Shown one piece after another: positions 1 to 11,430 of a stretch of DNA of 64,000 bases (position 1 is its first letter; every line of letters starts with the position of its first letter). The notes under the pieces were generated by a model. The model saw nothing but the letters and a program-made list of their open reading frames with translations. It was not told the origin of the DNA and did not search any database. The stretch spans positions 3,038,001 to 3,102,000 of the forward strand of contig JAVHKY010000024.1 of NCBI GenBank assembly GCA_035079385.1, in the 5' to 3' direction. This stretch comes from Aspidiotus rigidus. Lineage: Eukaryota > Arthropoda > Insecta > Hemiptera > Diaspididae. A program made the translations under genes and the position numbers.

Positions 1-3000
1 TCAAAACTCAGACCTCCGTGTCGGGTTGGTTATCGTAGGATTGACGTCTCATCTAACCATGATTTTATTTTCTTGCTCCTTCGATTTGCTTATTCCGGAC
101 TTACTCACTTTTGAAGTTTTTACCTTGATGTGTCAATGAATATTTTCTTTCTCTTGTTTCCCCTCTACCAGTTTATTATCACGGTAGTAGGTGGTGGTCT
201 AGTGAAATATATTTAGAGTATAATTATATTAGTTCTTTTATCAACTCACTCTTATTTAGTTTTATTCTCATATTTTATTCATTATGTTTTATTTTTCTGC
301 GAATTATGTTTTCAGTGCGACGATGGCATGATGGTGGATATGGGGCTCGAAATACCGACGCTATTAGTATATAAATTCCGAAACATCCCTACAGTCTTTT
401 TCAAAATTTATAGGGGCATGCTGTAGCGTCACAAAATCGATATTCGATTTGATCGAGCCGTTTTTGTTTTGTCCCCGTAAAAGGATATGTGTTCAAGACC
501 AGCTCGACGTAGATATTTTTCGAATTCGTCGACATTCGTCGGCATATTCGAGATTGGACGCGAACCTAGGCTTCACTCTACTCTTTTCATTCCGTTCCCG
601 TCCCAATTTTCTAATTTTTTTTTTTTTTTTCTTCTCTATTTCATTCAGTTCCTGTCTTTCGACCTCGTGCAGCTGCATGTATTTTAATAGCGTCCTCGCA
701 ATATAATCCTGCAGTCCGTCGAAACTTCATTTTAGTTGTTTTTCTCGCTCTTTCCGCTCTTTATAATATTTCTTTAAATACACTAATAATAAACCGAATG
801 CAGACCTCAATAAATTCCTTGTAACAAAGTCAGCTATCTCTCATCCTCAATTCATTTCCCGAATAAATTGTTCTTTGCGGATCACGCCGCCGACGCTTGG
901 GTCGTGGTTGAGGTTCGCTGTTCAGGTATGTTGACTGCGTTAATGTCTTTGTTGTTCGAATTCGTCCTCGCGTCCGGATCTCCGACAATACAATTTTTTT
1001 TTTCCTTTCGTTCCTTTCGTACTCTGTCGCGTCTTTCATCGGCCTCTCAATATTTTTCCGTATTTCTCTCATTCTCTCTCTCTCTTTTACTTGTCTCTGT
1101 TTTCTTCTTCGATCGACTGTTACCCTTTGGGCTTCCATCTTCCTCTGACATCACCAAACGACGCGTTAGAGGGCGGATTCGATGTCTCTATCTTACACCT
1201 ATCAACAAGCTGGGTTTGTCGTCCACGTGACCACTGGTCCGTACGATTGGCTTCAACCCCTGTTTCTGGGGACTAGTGGATCGCGATGTACCGCGAGCTG
1301 GTCGAGCGTAATCCTTCTCGTTAGAGAGTCTTGTTTTGGCTTTTTCGTCAATCTGGTCGAGTCGCCGTGCTCTTCTTCTGTCCGGTTGTGTCACCGTAAT
1401 CGAATGAATCTACGTAATCGAATGAATCTACGTATTTGATACTCGTCTGCCCGAAACTCGTAAATTCGAACATTGAATTTTTATTGAAATTTCTTTTCCC
1501 TCCTGTAAATTGGGAGTATGATCTCGTTTGGGGTCAAGTGCGATTTTTCTGAGTCCCGAACGGACCTATCTTTTTTCCGCACGTGTTGAAGAATTGTGCG
1601 TGTTAATATAGCGATCGATACTAATTATCTCGTTACCGTGAAAATTTGCTGGCTGATCTCGGGTATTCAGTTTTTGAACTAACCACGTTTAAATGTTTTC
1701 GACTGTGCTAAATCACCTATCCATGGCAGGCTAAAGGCCATTCTGGTGGGACCATCCCACCCTTTCGATTGCCAATGCCGTGAATCCGTCCATTTCGTAA
1801 ATCTGGCCGGTCCTCGACCACCAAGTGGACCGAGCCTTTCAACATCCGCCACAAATCAATCACCATCATCATGCCGACGCCGCCGTACATTTTTCATCGT
1901 TTCGTCCAATCGAATATTTTTTTTTATGTCTAATTTCTCCTTATTTTTATTTTTTTTTTTTTAACGTTTTTAGTACGTCTAATTTTATGTATTTCCACAT
2001 TTTTTCAATTCTCTAGAATCTCACTCCTAAAAATTCAAGGAATTCCCTAGGCACCCTCTCCTGAGTTTGTAGAGGATTTAATCTTTTCTTTTTCAGTTCC
2101 GGATCGTCGACTTGTGCACATTTCGTCCTCGGAGCTGTTGTACGGTATGTACGTATTCTATTTGATGTATTCTCATCCCCCCATTTCGAAAATCCAAATT
2201 GTTTATTTTGAATTTGGGAACGGAGATCGAGCCTCCTCTCCCTGCGTCACTTCGAACTACGAATTTTGTTTTTTTTTGGAATGCTCTTGCGCGATTTTTT
2301 TTTATTTTTTATCCGGGTTTTAGGCCATCTCTCGTTCATTGTCTTACTGATTGCTATGACTCATATTATTCTACTTTGTTTTAATTTACCTTATCTGAAC
2401 GAGAGTTTGATCCCCTACCCACTTTTTACTTTCACTCGAGGCTGTACTTAATGCCCTTTTTTGTTTATTGGAAGTTGCGATTAGCCACTATTAGGCACTA
2501 CCCTTCCGGGCTACGCCCGAGTTGATGTTGATTATTTTTTTTTACTTAGTTACTTTCGTTAACCAGAGTTAATCGAGTGCAAGTTCGCCTTATTACGTAT
2601 GAGGAAGAAGGCTCGATTCCCTGCCTCCCGTTTCCCCCATGTCGGGACAAGTTACTAGGGGTTACATTCCCCCGAGATTCATATCTGGGCCTACAAAATT
2701 GCTTGAAGTGAGTTTCCTGGATTTCTAGGGTGAATTTGGCCATTCGCGGATTATTCCCCATTTATGTTATTTTTTTTATTATTTTGTGTTATTACTTTTC
2801 TTCTTATTATCTTATTTTTTTTATATTATTTACGTGTCACCTGCACGCTTATTTTTCCGACCTATTCGGATTCCTCCTAATTTTTTTTTTTTACTCTCTG
2901 GGTTTCATGTGATTAATTCACGCCCACTGACATAAATTTTGAAGATGCATTAATGTGCATTATTCGTAATCTCGGAATAAATCCCTCTTCTCGTATATTT

Positions 3001-3315
3001 TTATGTCTAATTTCATTTTTCTTTATTTAGGTCTGCTGAATATGCCCTATTTAAATTCAGTTAGGGGTTGGATTTTAACCGCGCGCATCGTCCTTCCCCG
3101 AAAGCGCAAATATTGTACGATCACATTTTATTATCCGGGACTTCTGTATTTTCTCTCGAGGACTGGATTGAAGCTTTCTCCCTTTTATTTGTTAAATTGA
3201 CTTCTTATGGCCTAGTTTTGAGCATTTCTAGACTCATACTAAAAAAAAAAAAAATGTTCTGGCATCCCTGGATTTTTCTCCCTCTTGCGGTGAGACCCCC
3301 TCTTTAGGCTTGGTC
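1..3315. other. AT-rich stretch without a recognisable gene
   Basis: I see no conserved domain in any frame. The longest frames are low-complexity, Ser/Phe/Leu-rich products of pyrimidine runs (for example near 600-640, 970-1100 and 1915-1965). A small direct duplication of CGAATGAATCTACGTAAT lies at about 1399-1434. A short GC hairpin, CGGGC-TAC-GCCCG, lies near 2506-2518. Nothing supports a protein, RNA gene or intact repeat here. Confidence 0.5.
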
Positions 3316-3441
3316 CAGTGTTCGAGGCAGATTTCCCCGGCACCTGTAATTTGTGACGCTACACATCATACTTTTTATTGTGGCCCGCGAGAATTCTGAA
3401 CTCATTTTATGTGGCCCCAAATCCAAAAATGTTGAGCACTG
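3316..3441. mobile_element. short hAT-like MITE remnant
   Basis: The segment opens with CAGTGTTCGAGGCA and closes with the complement of CAGTGCTCAACATT, so both ends read CAGTG inward as in many hAT elements. Inside is GTGGCCCGCGAGAATTC, a GC-rich core common in hAT-derived MITEs. No 8-bp target duplication is visible, so it is either old or only part of an element. Confidence 0.3.
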
Positions 3442-4156
3442 CTGATTTACACGATAATCTTGCTCACACTTGATTGCCGTCTTCCTCGATTTTATTCTAT
3501 TCTTATAGGTAACCACTTCGATTTAAGTTTCTCGGAAGCGTACATTAGCTATTCTGCTCTCGTCGTTTTACGCATGTCATTGTTCCGGCATTTTTCGCCT
3601 TTTCTTTTCTTTTTGTTCTGCGAAACGACTTAGTTTAAGAATTTAGTGAATAAAAATTCACTTTCCCAAAATCGATACGCTTCGCTATTCTTCTGAAAAA
3701 CAAGCCTATTACATATGTATTTAAAAGTGATAGTGTAGAAATCAAAATTATGAAAATCTTTCAAGAAAGAGAAACCAGCTCGAAAGTATTCACAAGGGGA
3801 AAACCGGTCCAATTACTTCCGAAATCCTGCAGAGATGAAAGCGACCTCGTCAACGTTGCCAGTAGCGATTTGGCCGCGGGGTCCGTCGCCAGGATAGTCT
3901 CGGATGATTCGTACAGGTCAATTAGCTTTCTCCTTGGTCCTCTTGTTGTCGTTTCCTGCAGGCAGGCAGTGATCCATTCTCGTTCATACGTATCACGTTG
4001 AAAGCGACCGACCGAAGAGGACGACTAGGTACTAAGATTGCCGAGTGTGAAAAAGAAGATACATTTTACCCGCGTTACATTTTTTCCTAAAGGTTAAAAA
4101 AAAAAAAAGAGAAATTTCGTATTTTGTTCTCTTTGTACGTATCCTACAAATGGGAG

Positions 4157-4285
4157 TATATAAATCTTCAATAATAAGTTTCGTATTTCGACTAGATATA
4201 AGAGTCATTGACGCAAGTTCGTGTTCAGTGCGTGAAATTTATTTCATATTCTTCTTCACGAGTATTAATCCAAAAAAAAAGTAAG
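4157..4285 (+). promoter_or_regulatory. candidate TATA/Inr core promoter with a short 5' exon
   Basis: A TATA-like TATAAG at 4197-4202 lies 30 nt before the A of an arthropod-type initiator TCAGT (4225-4229), the usual TATA to start spacing. A second TATATAAA is at 4157. A splice-donor-like AAA|GTAAGT follows near 4279-4285, so a non-coding first exon of about 53 nt is possible. No downstream coding exon could be recognised. It could also be a retroelement promoter or chance. Confidence 0.3.
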
Positions 4286-4984
4286 TTTTAATTTTTAATT
4301 TCTTTTACATCATACATCCGTGTCACGGCAACAATCCGCAAATTGTAAGCTAAAAACATTCAATACTGTAACATATACACTTATTTCTATTCAATTCTCG
4401 GCCCGTCGCGAGCAAAAGTTTCCTGCAGTTGTTAGATATTTTCGACAAAATATCATGTTTGTAGGATACGAACGGTTGTCCCGTGCGAGAACCAAGACAT
4501 TAAATCTTCGAAGATCTTTCCAAAATCCACCCTTAATCTGCTTCGGTACAAGAATGCAACTTTTTACGACTTTAGACGAGACTCGTCTGGCGATAGTCTG
4601 TCCTGAAACATTCGTTCAGTTTTACGATCGTCTGCGATCATCCACGCATTGATTCGTGAGAATCTTGTTTTAAGGACAATATCTGCATTTTTTGTTTTTA
4701 TTACTTATGAGGGTGGCAAGGTGCATCCGTACTGTGTAGCCAGTACTCTAACGGTATACATCAACCTACGGTAATTTAATGTTGGTTCTCACGGAAAACA
4801 TCTTCCTCAAAACTCCAACTCTTGATGACGAGTCGTCGAAGTCGCCCTTCTCGAGCACTTCGACGATTTGGAGGCGGATCCTCTTAGACCAGCAGAAGCC
4901 AGAAATGTATATAAACTACCCTCGAACTAGGGCATTTTGTCAGTTTTGTAAGATTTCTTATTTGGTCAGTCTCCGCGACAGCAC
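4286..4984. other. unassigned stretch
   Basis: An open frame of about 110 codons without similarity to a known family runs from 4320 to 4652. I see no domain or repeat and no reason to call it coding. Confidence 0.4.
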
Positions 4985-5210
4985 TCAGAAAAATTTTGGT
5001 GGTACTTTTAACTAAAAAACATAGTAAAGCCGGTCCAGTCGAAGATTATGGTTATAACGACTGAAAAATATAGTTATACTTACGAGAAAAAGTAGTGAAT
5101 AAAACTAAATATTAATGAAATTGCTCAGTTGTTTTTACTAAAAAATCGTGACTGGACCGGCTGTACTATGTTTTTAGTAAAATTTACTATAGTTTTTTCT
5201 CCGTGAGTTG
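4985..5210. mobile_element. MITE-like inverted repeat element
   Basis: Ends are CTCAGAAAAATTTT on the left and the complement of CTCACGGAGAAAAAACT on the right. An inner inverted pair at about 5011-5048 and 5149-5185 shares ACATAGTA and GCCGGTCCAGTC (read inward). A further CTCACGGAAAA near 4788 may be another copy of the end. No transposase frame and no clear target duplication. Confidence 0.4.
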
Positions 5211-5309
5211 TCTTAAAATACAAGTCGTTTTTTCAACTTAGTCGTTTTCTCGTTTTCTCAAAGTCGAATCGGAACTTAACACAGTCTTACTCATTCAGTT
5301 CTCACATTT

Positions 5310-5560
5310 GCAATTTGTTGGTAATTTTTATTTGATATAAATTTTGTAATGTTGTCTGCCCACCTGGTTTGTTATCTTCCCCTTTTTCTGCTATAATTTA
5401 ATGGTTGCCAGTGTTTGATGTCTTGTATGTCCATCTGTTATTTTTTAGTCTCGCAACATGCCCTGCCCACTTCAATTTTTGCCTTCTGATATATGCTACT
5501 ACGTATGTGATATAGTTTAGTTGTTCGATTCTTTAGGTTTTAACCCGGTTTCAGCCTTAT
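5310..5560 (-). pseudogene. 3' tail of a LINE endonuclease-reverse transcriptase
   Basis: The minus strand encodes IRRQKLKWAGHVARLKNNRWT, minus its first residue, the hallmark tail of RTE-type or related endonuclease-reverse transcriptases, where an arginine-rich stretch and WAGH...R follow the thumb. Stops interrupt it after about 40 residues. It lies downstream on the same strand as the reverse transcriptase body at 7735-9150, so the two are probably one element split by the foldback element at 5722-7415. Confidence 0.55.
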
Positions 5561-5721
5561 TTTTTCCTAATTTTTTACCAACTCTTCTAACTAGAAAAGT
5601 GAGGTATTACACCCGTAGCAAGGTCAACAGGGGGAGGGGGCAATGAACTTTCTCGACCGTTTGGAGGTCCTAGATGACAACTAGCATAAAAAAAATTTCC
5701 GGTTTTCTTATATATTGTATA

Positions 5722-7415
5722 AGAGTAGTAAGGTACCCCCTTCAGTACACTTTTTGGGTCCACATGTGACACATATGCGACAATGACTTCGAAAAAAAAT
5801 TTTGAAAAAAATTTTTTTCGATTTTCTTTTATGAAAATTATTTCCTTTCGTCACGCATGATTGAGTTTCTGAAATTCCTCCCCCTTTATCGTGAACATCC
5901 CTTGAATGACACTCTATTGAGAATATAAGTATTTTTTTTTGTAGTTCGAAATGTTGCTTTAGGAAATATGAAATTTTATTGAACTTTGTTACGCTTGATT
6001 AAATTTTAGTTAATGAGGTGTATAATCTTCCGAAAATGAAAATTCAATTACCGATTATCGAATAAGAATTCAATTAACTCGTGGAGATTATCTGAGTGTA
6101 ATTTACATCGTAGTCGAATGAGAATTCAATTAACTAGTGGAGATTATCTGAGGCCGAGTGTGATAATCTCACATGGTAATTTAATTTTCATTCTTGCATT
6201 TTGAATCGCTACGATGCAATTGCAAGAGAGAACGCTGATAAGTTCAACAATTGATAAGTTCAACAATCGGAACTCTTTTTGATCCCTACTGATGAGAACG
6301 AAGTTCAATGTGCAATTAATTTCGAAATTTTATGTCCTTTGTCCGAATATTATGAAACCCGAATTACACTTGGCCTCAGATAATCTCATTCTCGCATTAC
6401 AAAATTAAACGAGTCAAATTCTCATTCTCGCATTTGGAATCATTACAATGCAGACGCGAGAGGGAATGTAGATTACAAATATACGCTGTACCTTGTCCAA
6501 AATCGTTTTCTCTTCCACCAATGAGCACAAGGTTCAATAACTAACTAGGATTTTATGTCATTTGTACGGGTACAATTGTAATGAGCTGACAATGTCGATA
6601 TAATAATCTAAACGTGTTCATTGAATTCTCATTCTCTCGAGGAATACAAAAGGGGAAACATAGATTACAAATTTCGAGATATTGTACAGATTACGATGGT
6701 GTGTTCGAATTGTTCGTCAATGAGAACAAGCGCGTGTAAGCGAAGATGGCCGCCAGTACCTAATTGGATTCGATAATCTCAGTGTTGTTCGAAACAAACT
6801 ACCCCCTATGGTACAGACAAAAGAAAAATCGAAGTTGTAGATGAAACTTTATATTTACTAGCTTCGAGTAGACAAAATGATTTGATAATTACACAGTATT
6901 TCTGAAGAACAAGGTGTATTAGGACTTTTTAAGTCATTTGTCCAACCTGATAATATAAAATTACTAAACATTACAATTTGGATAATCGAAGACATGATGT
7001 AGATGAAAAAACAAGGATCAATATTACACTCGGCCTCAGATAATCTCCACTAGTTAATTGAATTCTCATTCGATAATCGGTTATTGAATTTTCATTTTCG
7101 GAAGATTATACACCTCATTAACTAAAATTTAATCAAGCGTAATGAAGTTCAATAAAATTTCATATTTCCTAAAGCAACATTTCGAATTACAAAGAAAATA
7201 CTCCTATTCTCAATAAAGTGTCATTCAAGGGATGTTCACGATAAAGGGGGAGGAATTTCAGAAACTCAATCATGCGTGACAAAAGAAAATAATTTTCATC
7301 AAAAAAAATTGAGAAAAATTTTTTTCAAAATTTTTTTTCAAAGTCATTGTCCCATACGTGTCACATGTGGACCCAAAAAGTGTACTGAAGGGGGTACCTT
7401 ACTACTTATAAGATT
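5722..7415. mobile_element. long foldback element, 0.4-kb inverted arms
   Basis: The left arm at about 5722-6160 and right arm at about 7024-7415 are inverted copies. Shared blocks include AGTAGTAAGGTACCCCCTTC, CACGCATGATTGAGTTTCTG, and GAGATTATCTGAGGCCGAGTG (minus its last base). The spacer 6161-7023 carries further diverged copies of the inner-arm motif CTCAGATAATCTC and a TCTCATTCTCGCATT motif but no coding frame. The sequences outside the arms (5590-5721 and 7416-7560) do not match, so the true ends are uncertain or one end was lost. Confidence 0.75.
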
Positions 7416-7572
7416 TTTTTGTTCGCGAAACTCCTCCGAAACTACCCGATGGATTTTTTTGTAATTTGGCCATATTGTAGTATTATATTTGAAATTGTGC
7501 ACCTGTAATTTTTTTGAGGATCGGATGGGTAGTTCTCGAGAAATTTTCACTTTTTTGAAAAATATTCATTAT

Positions 7573-7633
7573 TACGAGTAGCTGCTTACCTGCTTACGAG
7601 TAGCTGCTTGAGTAGCTGCTTACCTGCTTACGT
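7573..7633. repeat. short tandem repeat, about 22-bp unit
   Basis: ACGAGTAGCTGCTTACCTGC recurs with partial units about three times. It lies at the edge of the foldback element, before the LINE body. Confidence 0.6.
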
Positions 7634-7734
7634 TACGAGAAGCGGATTTTCCTATCCTTTTACCACTTTTGTTATCAGTACGTGTATTGTGATGAAGAAC
7701 CTTTTATCATTCAACAGGTTCATTCTTGGTTCAT

Positions 7735-9150
7735 TCATTTTCTTTTCAATGATATTTCATTCAAATTTAGTACATTAAAGAGAGGGAGTGATTCTCTCAA
7801 TGATTTTTGCATTGTGAGAAGAAAAGTCGTGTACTTGCGTGAGTGTTTTTTTTTTTGTTTGAGATAATGTTTTGCAACCGTAAGTTTGAATGTTGGGACG
7901 ATGCACATGTTGAAGACCAGGCTTTTATGATAGTTCTTGAAGGGGCCTTTGAAAATATTTTTTAGAAACCAGTACTTTGACCATACTTTTGATATCCGTG
8001 TGTCTATTTCTTTTTCACTTCTATTTTGAAAATATATTTTTTGCCTCAGGTATGTAACCTCCCTTATTATTTCAAAAGTTGCAAATTTTGTTTTCAAGTT
8101 ACCCGTTGTTTTTTTATTTGTTAATATTTTTGTTTTTTGCTCACTTATTTTGAGTTTAGATGGTTTTCCCTGTTCATTTAATTCCTCAATCATATCGCAT
8201 GGTTCATTTTCTGTATTCGCAAATATGATAATATCATCGGCAAATCTGAGATTTGTCAATCTCTCCCCATTTGTGACTAAGCCTCTTTTATCCCAATCTA
8301 GTTTCCTAATTATTTCTTGCAGTGCGCTGTTAAAAATAATCGATGATAGTGGGTCTCCTTGTTTCACACCTCTTCTGATTTTCCTTCTACATCTGTTATT
8401 GTTCTTCCTTTCAATACAGTTTACAAATCTTTCACTATTTTTATGTACCCAACATTCTGATATACTCGACCCTAATTAGTCAAAGTTTTAATCATAAATT
8501 TATGGTCTATGGAATCGAAAGCTCTCGTGTAGTCTATCATACATATATAAATAGATCTTTTTGATATTCACTACATTTTTTTCGGCTGTGCAGATGATCT
8601 AAGGTGGAGAAGGCTCTCCTGCAGCCTGCTTGCTCAATTGGTTGTTGAGCGTCTAGAGTTGTTTGTAGGCGTTTTTCTTTTAATTTTGAGAACATTCTTA
8701 ATAGTGTCAGGCCAAGAGTTAAGGGACGGTAATTTTCTATTTTGTGTTAATTTCCTTTTTTGAATAATTATTATTATGTCTGCCAATCTCCAATCTTCTG
8801 GTATTTTTCCTGTTTTTAGTATTTTGTTAAAAAGATCTGTCATTTCCCAGATTGGACTTCTCCCCCCCTTCCTTTATAAATTCGTTAGTGATCTTATCAT
8901 GTCCAGGGCTCTTATTATTCTTTAGTTATTTTACAACTTTTTCTACTTCCTCAATTAGAAATTCTGGTTCATTCTCGATTACTTGATTTTTTTCTACAAT
9001 TTCCTCTTTTTCATGAGTTTTGTTTTGCGTCACTACTATGAAGAGCTTCATAATATTTAGAAATCTATTTTTTTTTATCTCGTTCCTGTCACTAATTTTC
9101 TTTCCTTCATTGTTTTCAAAATGAGTTATCATTTGTGTGCCTAGTCTAGC
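7735..9150 (-). pseudogene. decayed LINE reverse transcriptase (RTE-like)
   Basis: Read on the minus strand, the pieces come in the right order for a non-LTR reverse transcriptase. About 9130-8926 holds the linker before the RT (IEEVEKVVK). About 8843-8634 holds KTGKIPEDWRLADI. About 8640-8470, in another frame, holds IEQAGCRRAFSTLDHL and DYTRAFDSIDHK. The longest piece, 8367-7735, holds KQGDPLSS and the catalytic FADD at 8244-8233, then the thumb. Several frameshifts and stops make it dead. The 5' endonuclease half is not visible. The family is typical of insect endonuclease-reverse transcriptase LINEs; the clade assignment to RTE is an inference. Confidence 0.8.
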
Positions 9151-9275
9151 CTTTTTTTTTCATCCTTTTAAATTTTCGTTTCCCTCTATAGTTTCCCTCA
9201 CTATTTTTGCTCTTTCTCGGTTGTATCCCTGTGTCTTATTTTATTTCTTATTAGCCTAGATATGATGTTAGTTTT

Positions 9276-9597
9276 AACAGGGGACCTGTTTTATGGGGGG
9301 GGGGGGGCTTTTTGAGAAATTTGCCGTCCGCCGTGCGCCGTCCAATAAAAAACTTGGAAAAATTTCGACTCTCCAGCCATATATGATAGGAATTCCCCCC
9401 CCCCATCATATATAGCTCGAGAATCGAGAAAAATTTAGACTCTGAAACTATATTATACTAGGCTTATAGTAGGTCTAGGCCTTCTTTATACCAGCTTTAT
9501 CTAGGTCTAGGATTCCTTGAATTCTCAAGACCAAATCTCATATGACTCATAAAACAGGTTCCCTGCGTTCCTCGTTTAATCCGTTAAGGAAGCCGTC
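9276..9597 (+). mobile_element. R1-family short element, complete copy with 5-bp target duplication
   Basis: The element starts AACAGGGGACCTGTTTTATG and ends GGAAGCCGTC. It is flanked by GTTTT at 9271-9275 and 9598-9602. The start and the subterminal CATAAAACAGGTTCCCTG near 9548-9566 are inverted copies, but a tail of about 30 nt (GCGTTCCTCGTTTAAT...) extends past the right inverted repeat. Inside are one or two units of a CGACTCTCGAGC...ATATATGATAGG minisatellite. No coding capacity. Related copies occur at 13.6, 21.6, 35.0, 57.7, 58.9 and 62.9 kb. Confidence 0.7.
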
Positions 9598-9756
9598 GTT
9601 TTTTCGCTATTTGTTTTATTTTTATTTTTTAATAGGGCAGCTCTCTTTCCATATAACTGTTTTTTCAATATCATTTTGGTTTTATTCTTTCACTTTCACT
9701 TTCTCCTCTAAGGATGACACCCCCCTCAAAAAAAAACAGAACAGAACAGTGATAAG

Positions 9757-10375
9757 TAGAGACTGGATTCCTCGGCATTTGGCACTTTTTTTGTTGTGGG
9801 GGGGGCGATGAGTACGAGTCATGGTGAGAGGAAGGCTGAGTAAAAATTTTTTTGCCGAAAGTAGCCGAAAGAGTAATAAATGCCGGATTAGTCGTGAACG
9901 CCGAAACAGTGCCGAAAATGCAAATAAATGAGGTAAATTGTACAATTAACGTCTTTCGCGAGCACAAAAATTGTGGTTTTGTACTTTTGCAAGAGCTTGC
10001 CCGTTCATTCAGTGATAGAAAACTTTCTGTATCAAGTATTTCCTCGCTCTCGGATCCTGTTATACTCAGCTCGTTCACGTTCGCTCCATTAACTTCCATC
10101 AACCTGCAATGTACTTTCTCAGAACTAAAGTACATTTTCAGTGACAGACGTCATAATTTTCATCCCAAAACCGTCGAAATACACTGCCTGATGGTGATGC
10201 ACAATAGAAAATTTGTTTGGTCCTTCTTCAATAGCAAAACCGAATTAGAATTAATTCGTAAGAATCGACTTTTTCGTCGAAAATAGTTTTTTTTTTCACA
10301 TTTGCCGAAAAATGCCGATTCTTCTTATTTTGATGCCGATGGTAAGTTTTTTAACTGCCGGGAATCTGGTCTCTA
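9757..10375 (+). mobile_element. hAT element (GCCGA family) with exact 8-bp target duplication
   Basis: Terminal inverted repeats are TAGAGACTGGATTCCTCGGCA at the left, minus its last base, and TAGAGACCAGATTCCCGGCA read inward at the right. GTGATAAG flanks both sides (9749-9756 and 10376-10383), an 8-bp duplication as hAT transposases make. The interior is rich in GCCGAAA. An open frame at about 9852-10286 carries near its end FSELKYIFSDRRHNF, which fits the C-terminal dimerisation domain of hAT transposases. The rest of the transposase is missing, so this is a non-autonomous deletion derivative. Confidence 0.85.
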
Positions 10376-10383
10376 GTGATAAG

Positions 10384-11430
10384 AAATAAAAACACATTAA
10401 ATATTGAAAAAAATATAGAAAGAAACTCCGTCAAACAATGAGCCAGAATAAGGGAAAGGAAACAGAAGAAAGCAGGGACAACAGTGTAAACCACGAATAT
10501 AATACAATGATAAATGCAGTGAGAGAAGCTTTATGGAATAGCTTTTTCATTTATCATGGCCATGAAAAAGAAGTGGAGGGAGGTGGCCTTTCGCTACCTC
10601 TCAAATATAAAAAGTTATATGTTTTATACTTTGTTAGTACCCTGCTTTACCACCATTACTATAACTAGTGTCAAAACCCAATCCCGTTAACACTACATTA
10701 TCAAATCTCATCGTTTATCCTCAGTTGATTAACAATAATTATGCGTTTGCCCTTTTAAGTTGTTCGAAAAAAAGTCACGATAAATCGTGTAGGCATTCCT
10801 CAAAATCCAAACCTAGAAACTCTTTCAGTTCGTCCATAGAACAACTAAGTTTACTTTTAGAAAATAAAAGAGTGAAAAAATTTTTCTCCGTTCATTTCTC
10901 ATATTGTACGTTGTTTCTATTGAATGACTTGCGTCGAAGAAAATGACCGGGGCAGACGTCAAAACTATGAAGTTTGTGAACTTTTTCCGCATAATTTTTG
11001 TTCATCTTTATATATTCGAGAAACCTTCAACTCTGGTTATTCAGCTTGGTGTTGTATAATTTTTTTTTTTTTTTTTAGGGGGGGGGAGAGGGAGATATGT
11101 CTATCGTTCAGCCGGAATATTGTGACTTCGATATTTTGAAAAATATCAATTGTATCATTGAGACGGTAATTTTCAAGATGTAGTGACTCGGGACCAATCT
11201 TATGTTGGAGCGTTTTATGGAGCAGACCTATATTTTACCTTGAGATTCGGAAAGATTCGAATTTCTGGCTGAAGATAAAAACTAATGAGATGCCAATCTG
11301 TGTTAAGAATACGAACTCGTATCTCTTTCTTCACTACTGTGAAGAGTCGAACGGACGAAAAAACTAAATCTAGCGTTTTATCTTCGGTAGGTACCTACAA
11401 CAAGTGCAGTTGTCTGACACAACTACTAGT
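10384..11430. other. unassigned stretch
   Basis: Short frames only (10438-10668 and 10668-10946), with no recognisable domain. A T-run followed by a G-run sits at about 11060-11090. Confidence 0.4.

Noticed and set aside
8150..8479. 109-codon plus-strand frame
   Set aside because: It is the antisense shadow of the LINE reverse transcriptase.
9671..10135. 154-codon minus-strand frame
   Set aside because: It spans the hAT border and target duplication and is antisense to the dimerisation-domain frame.
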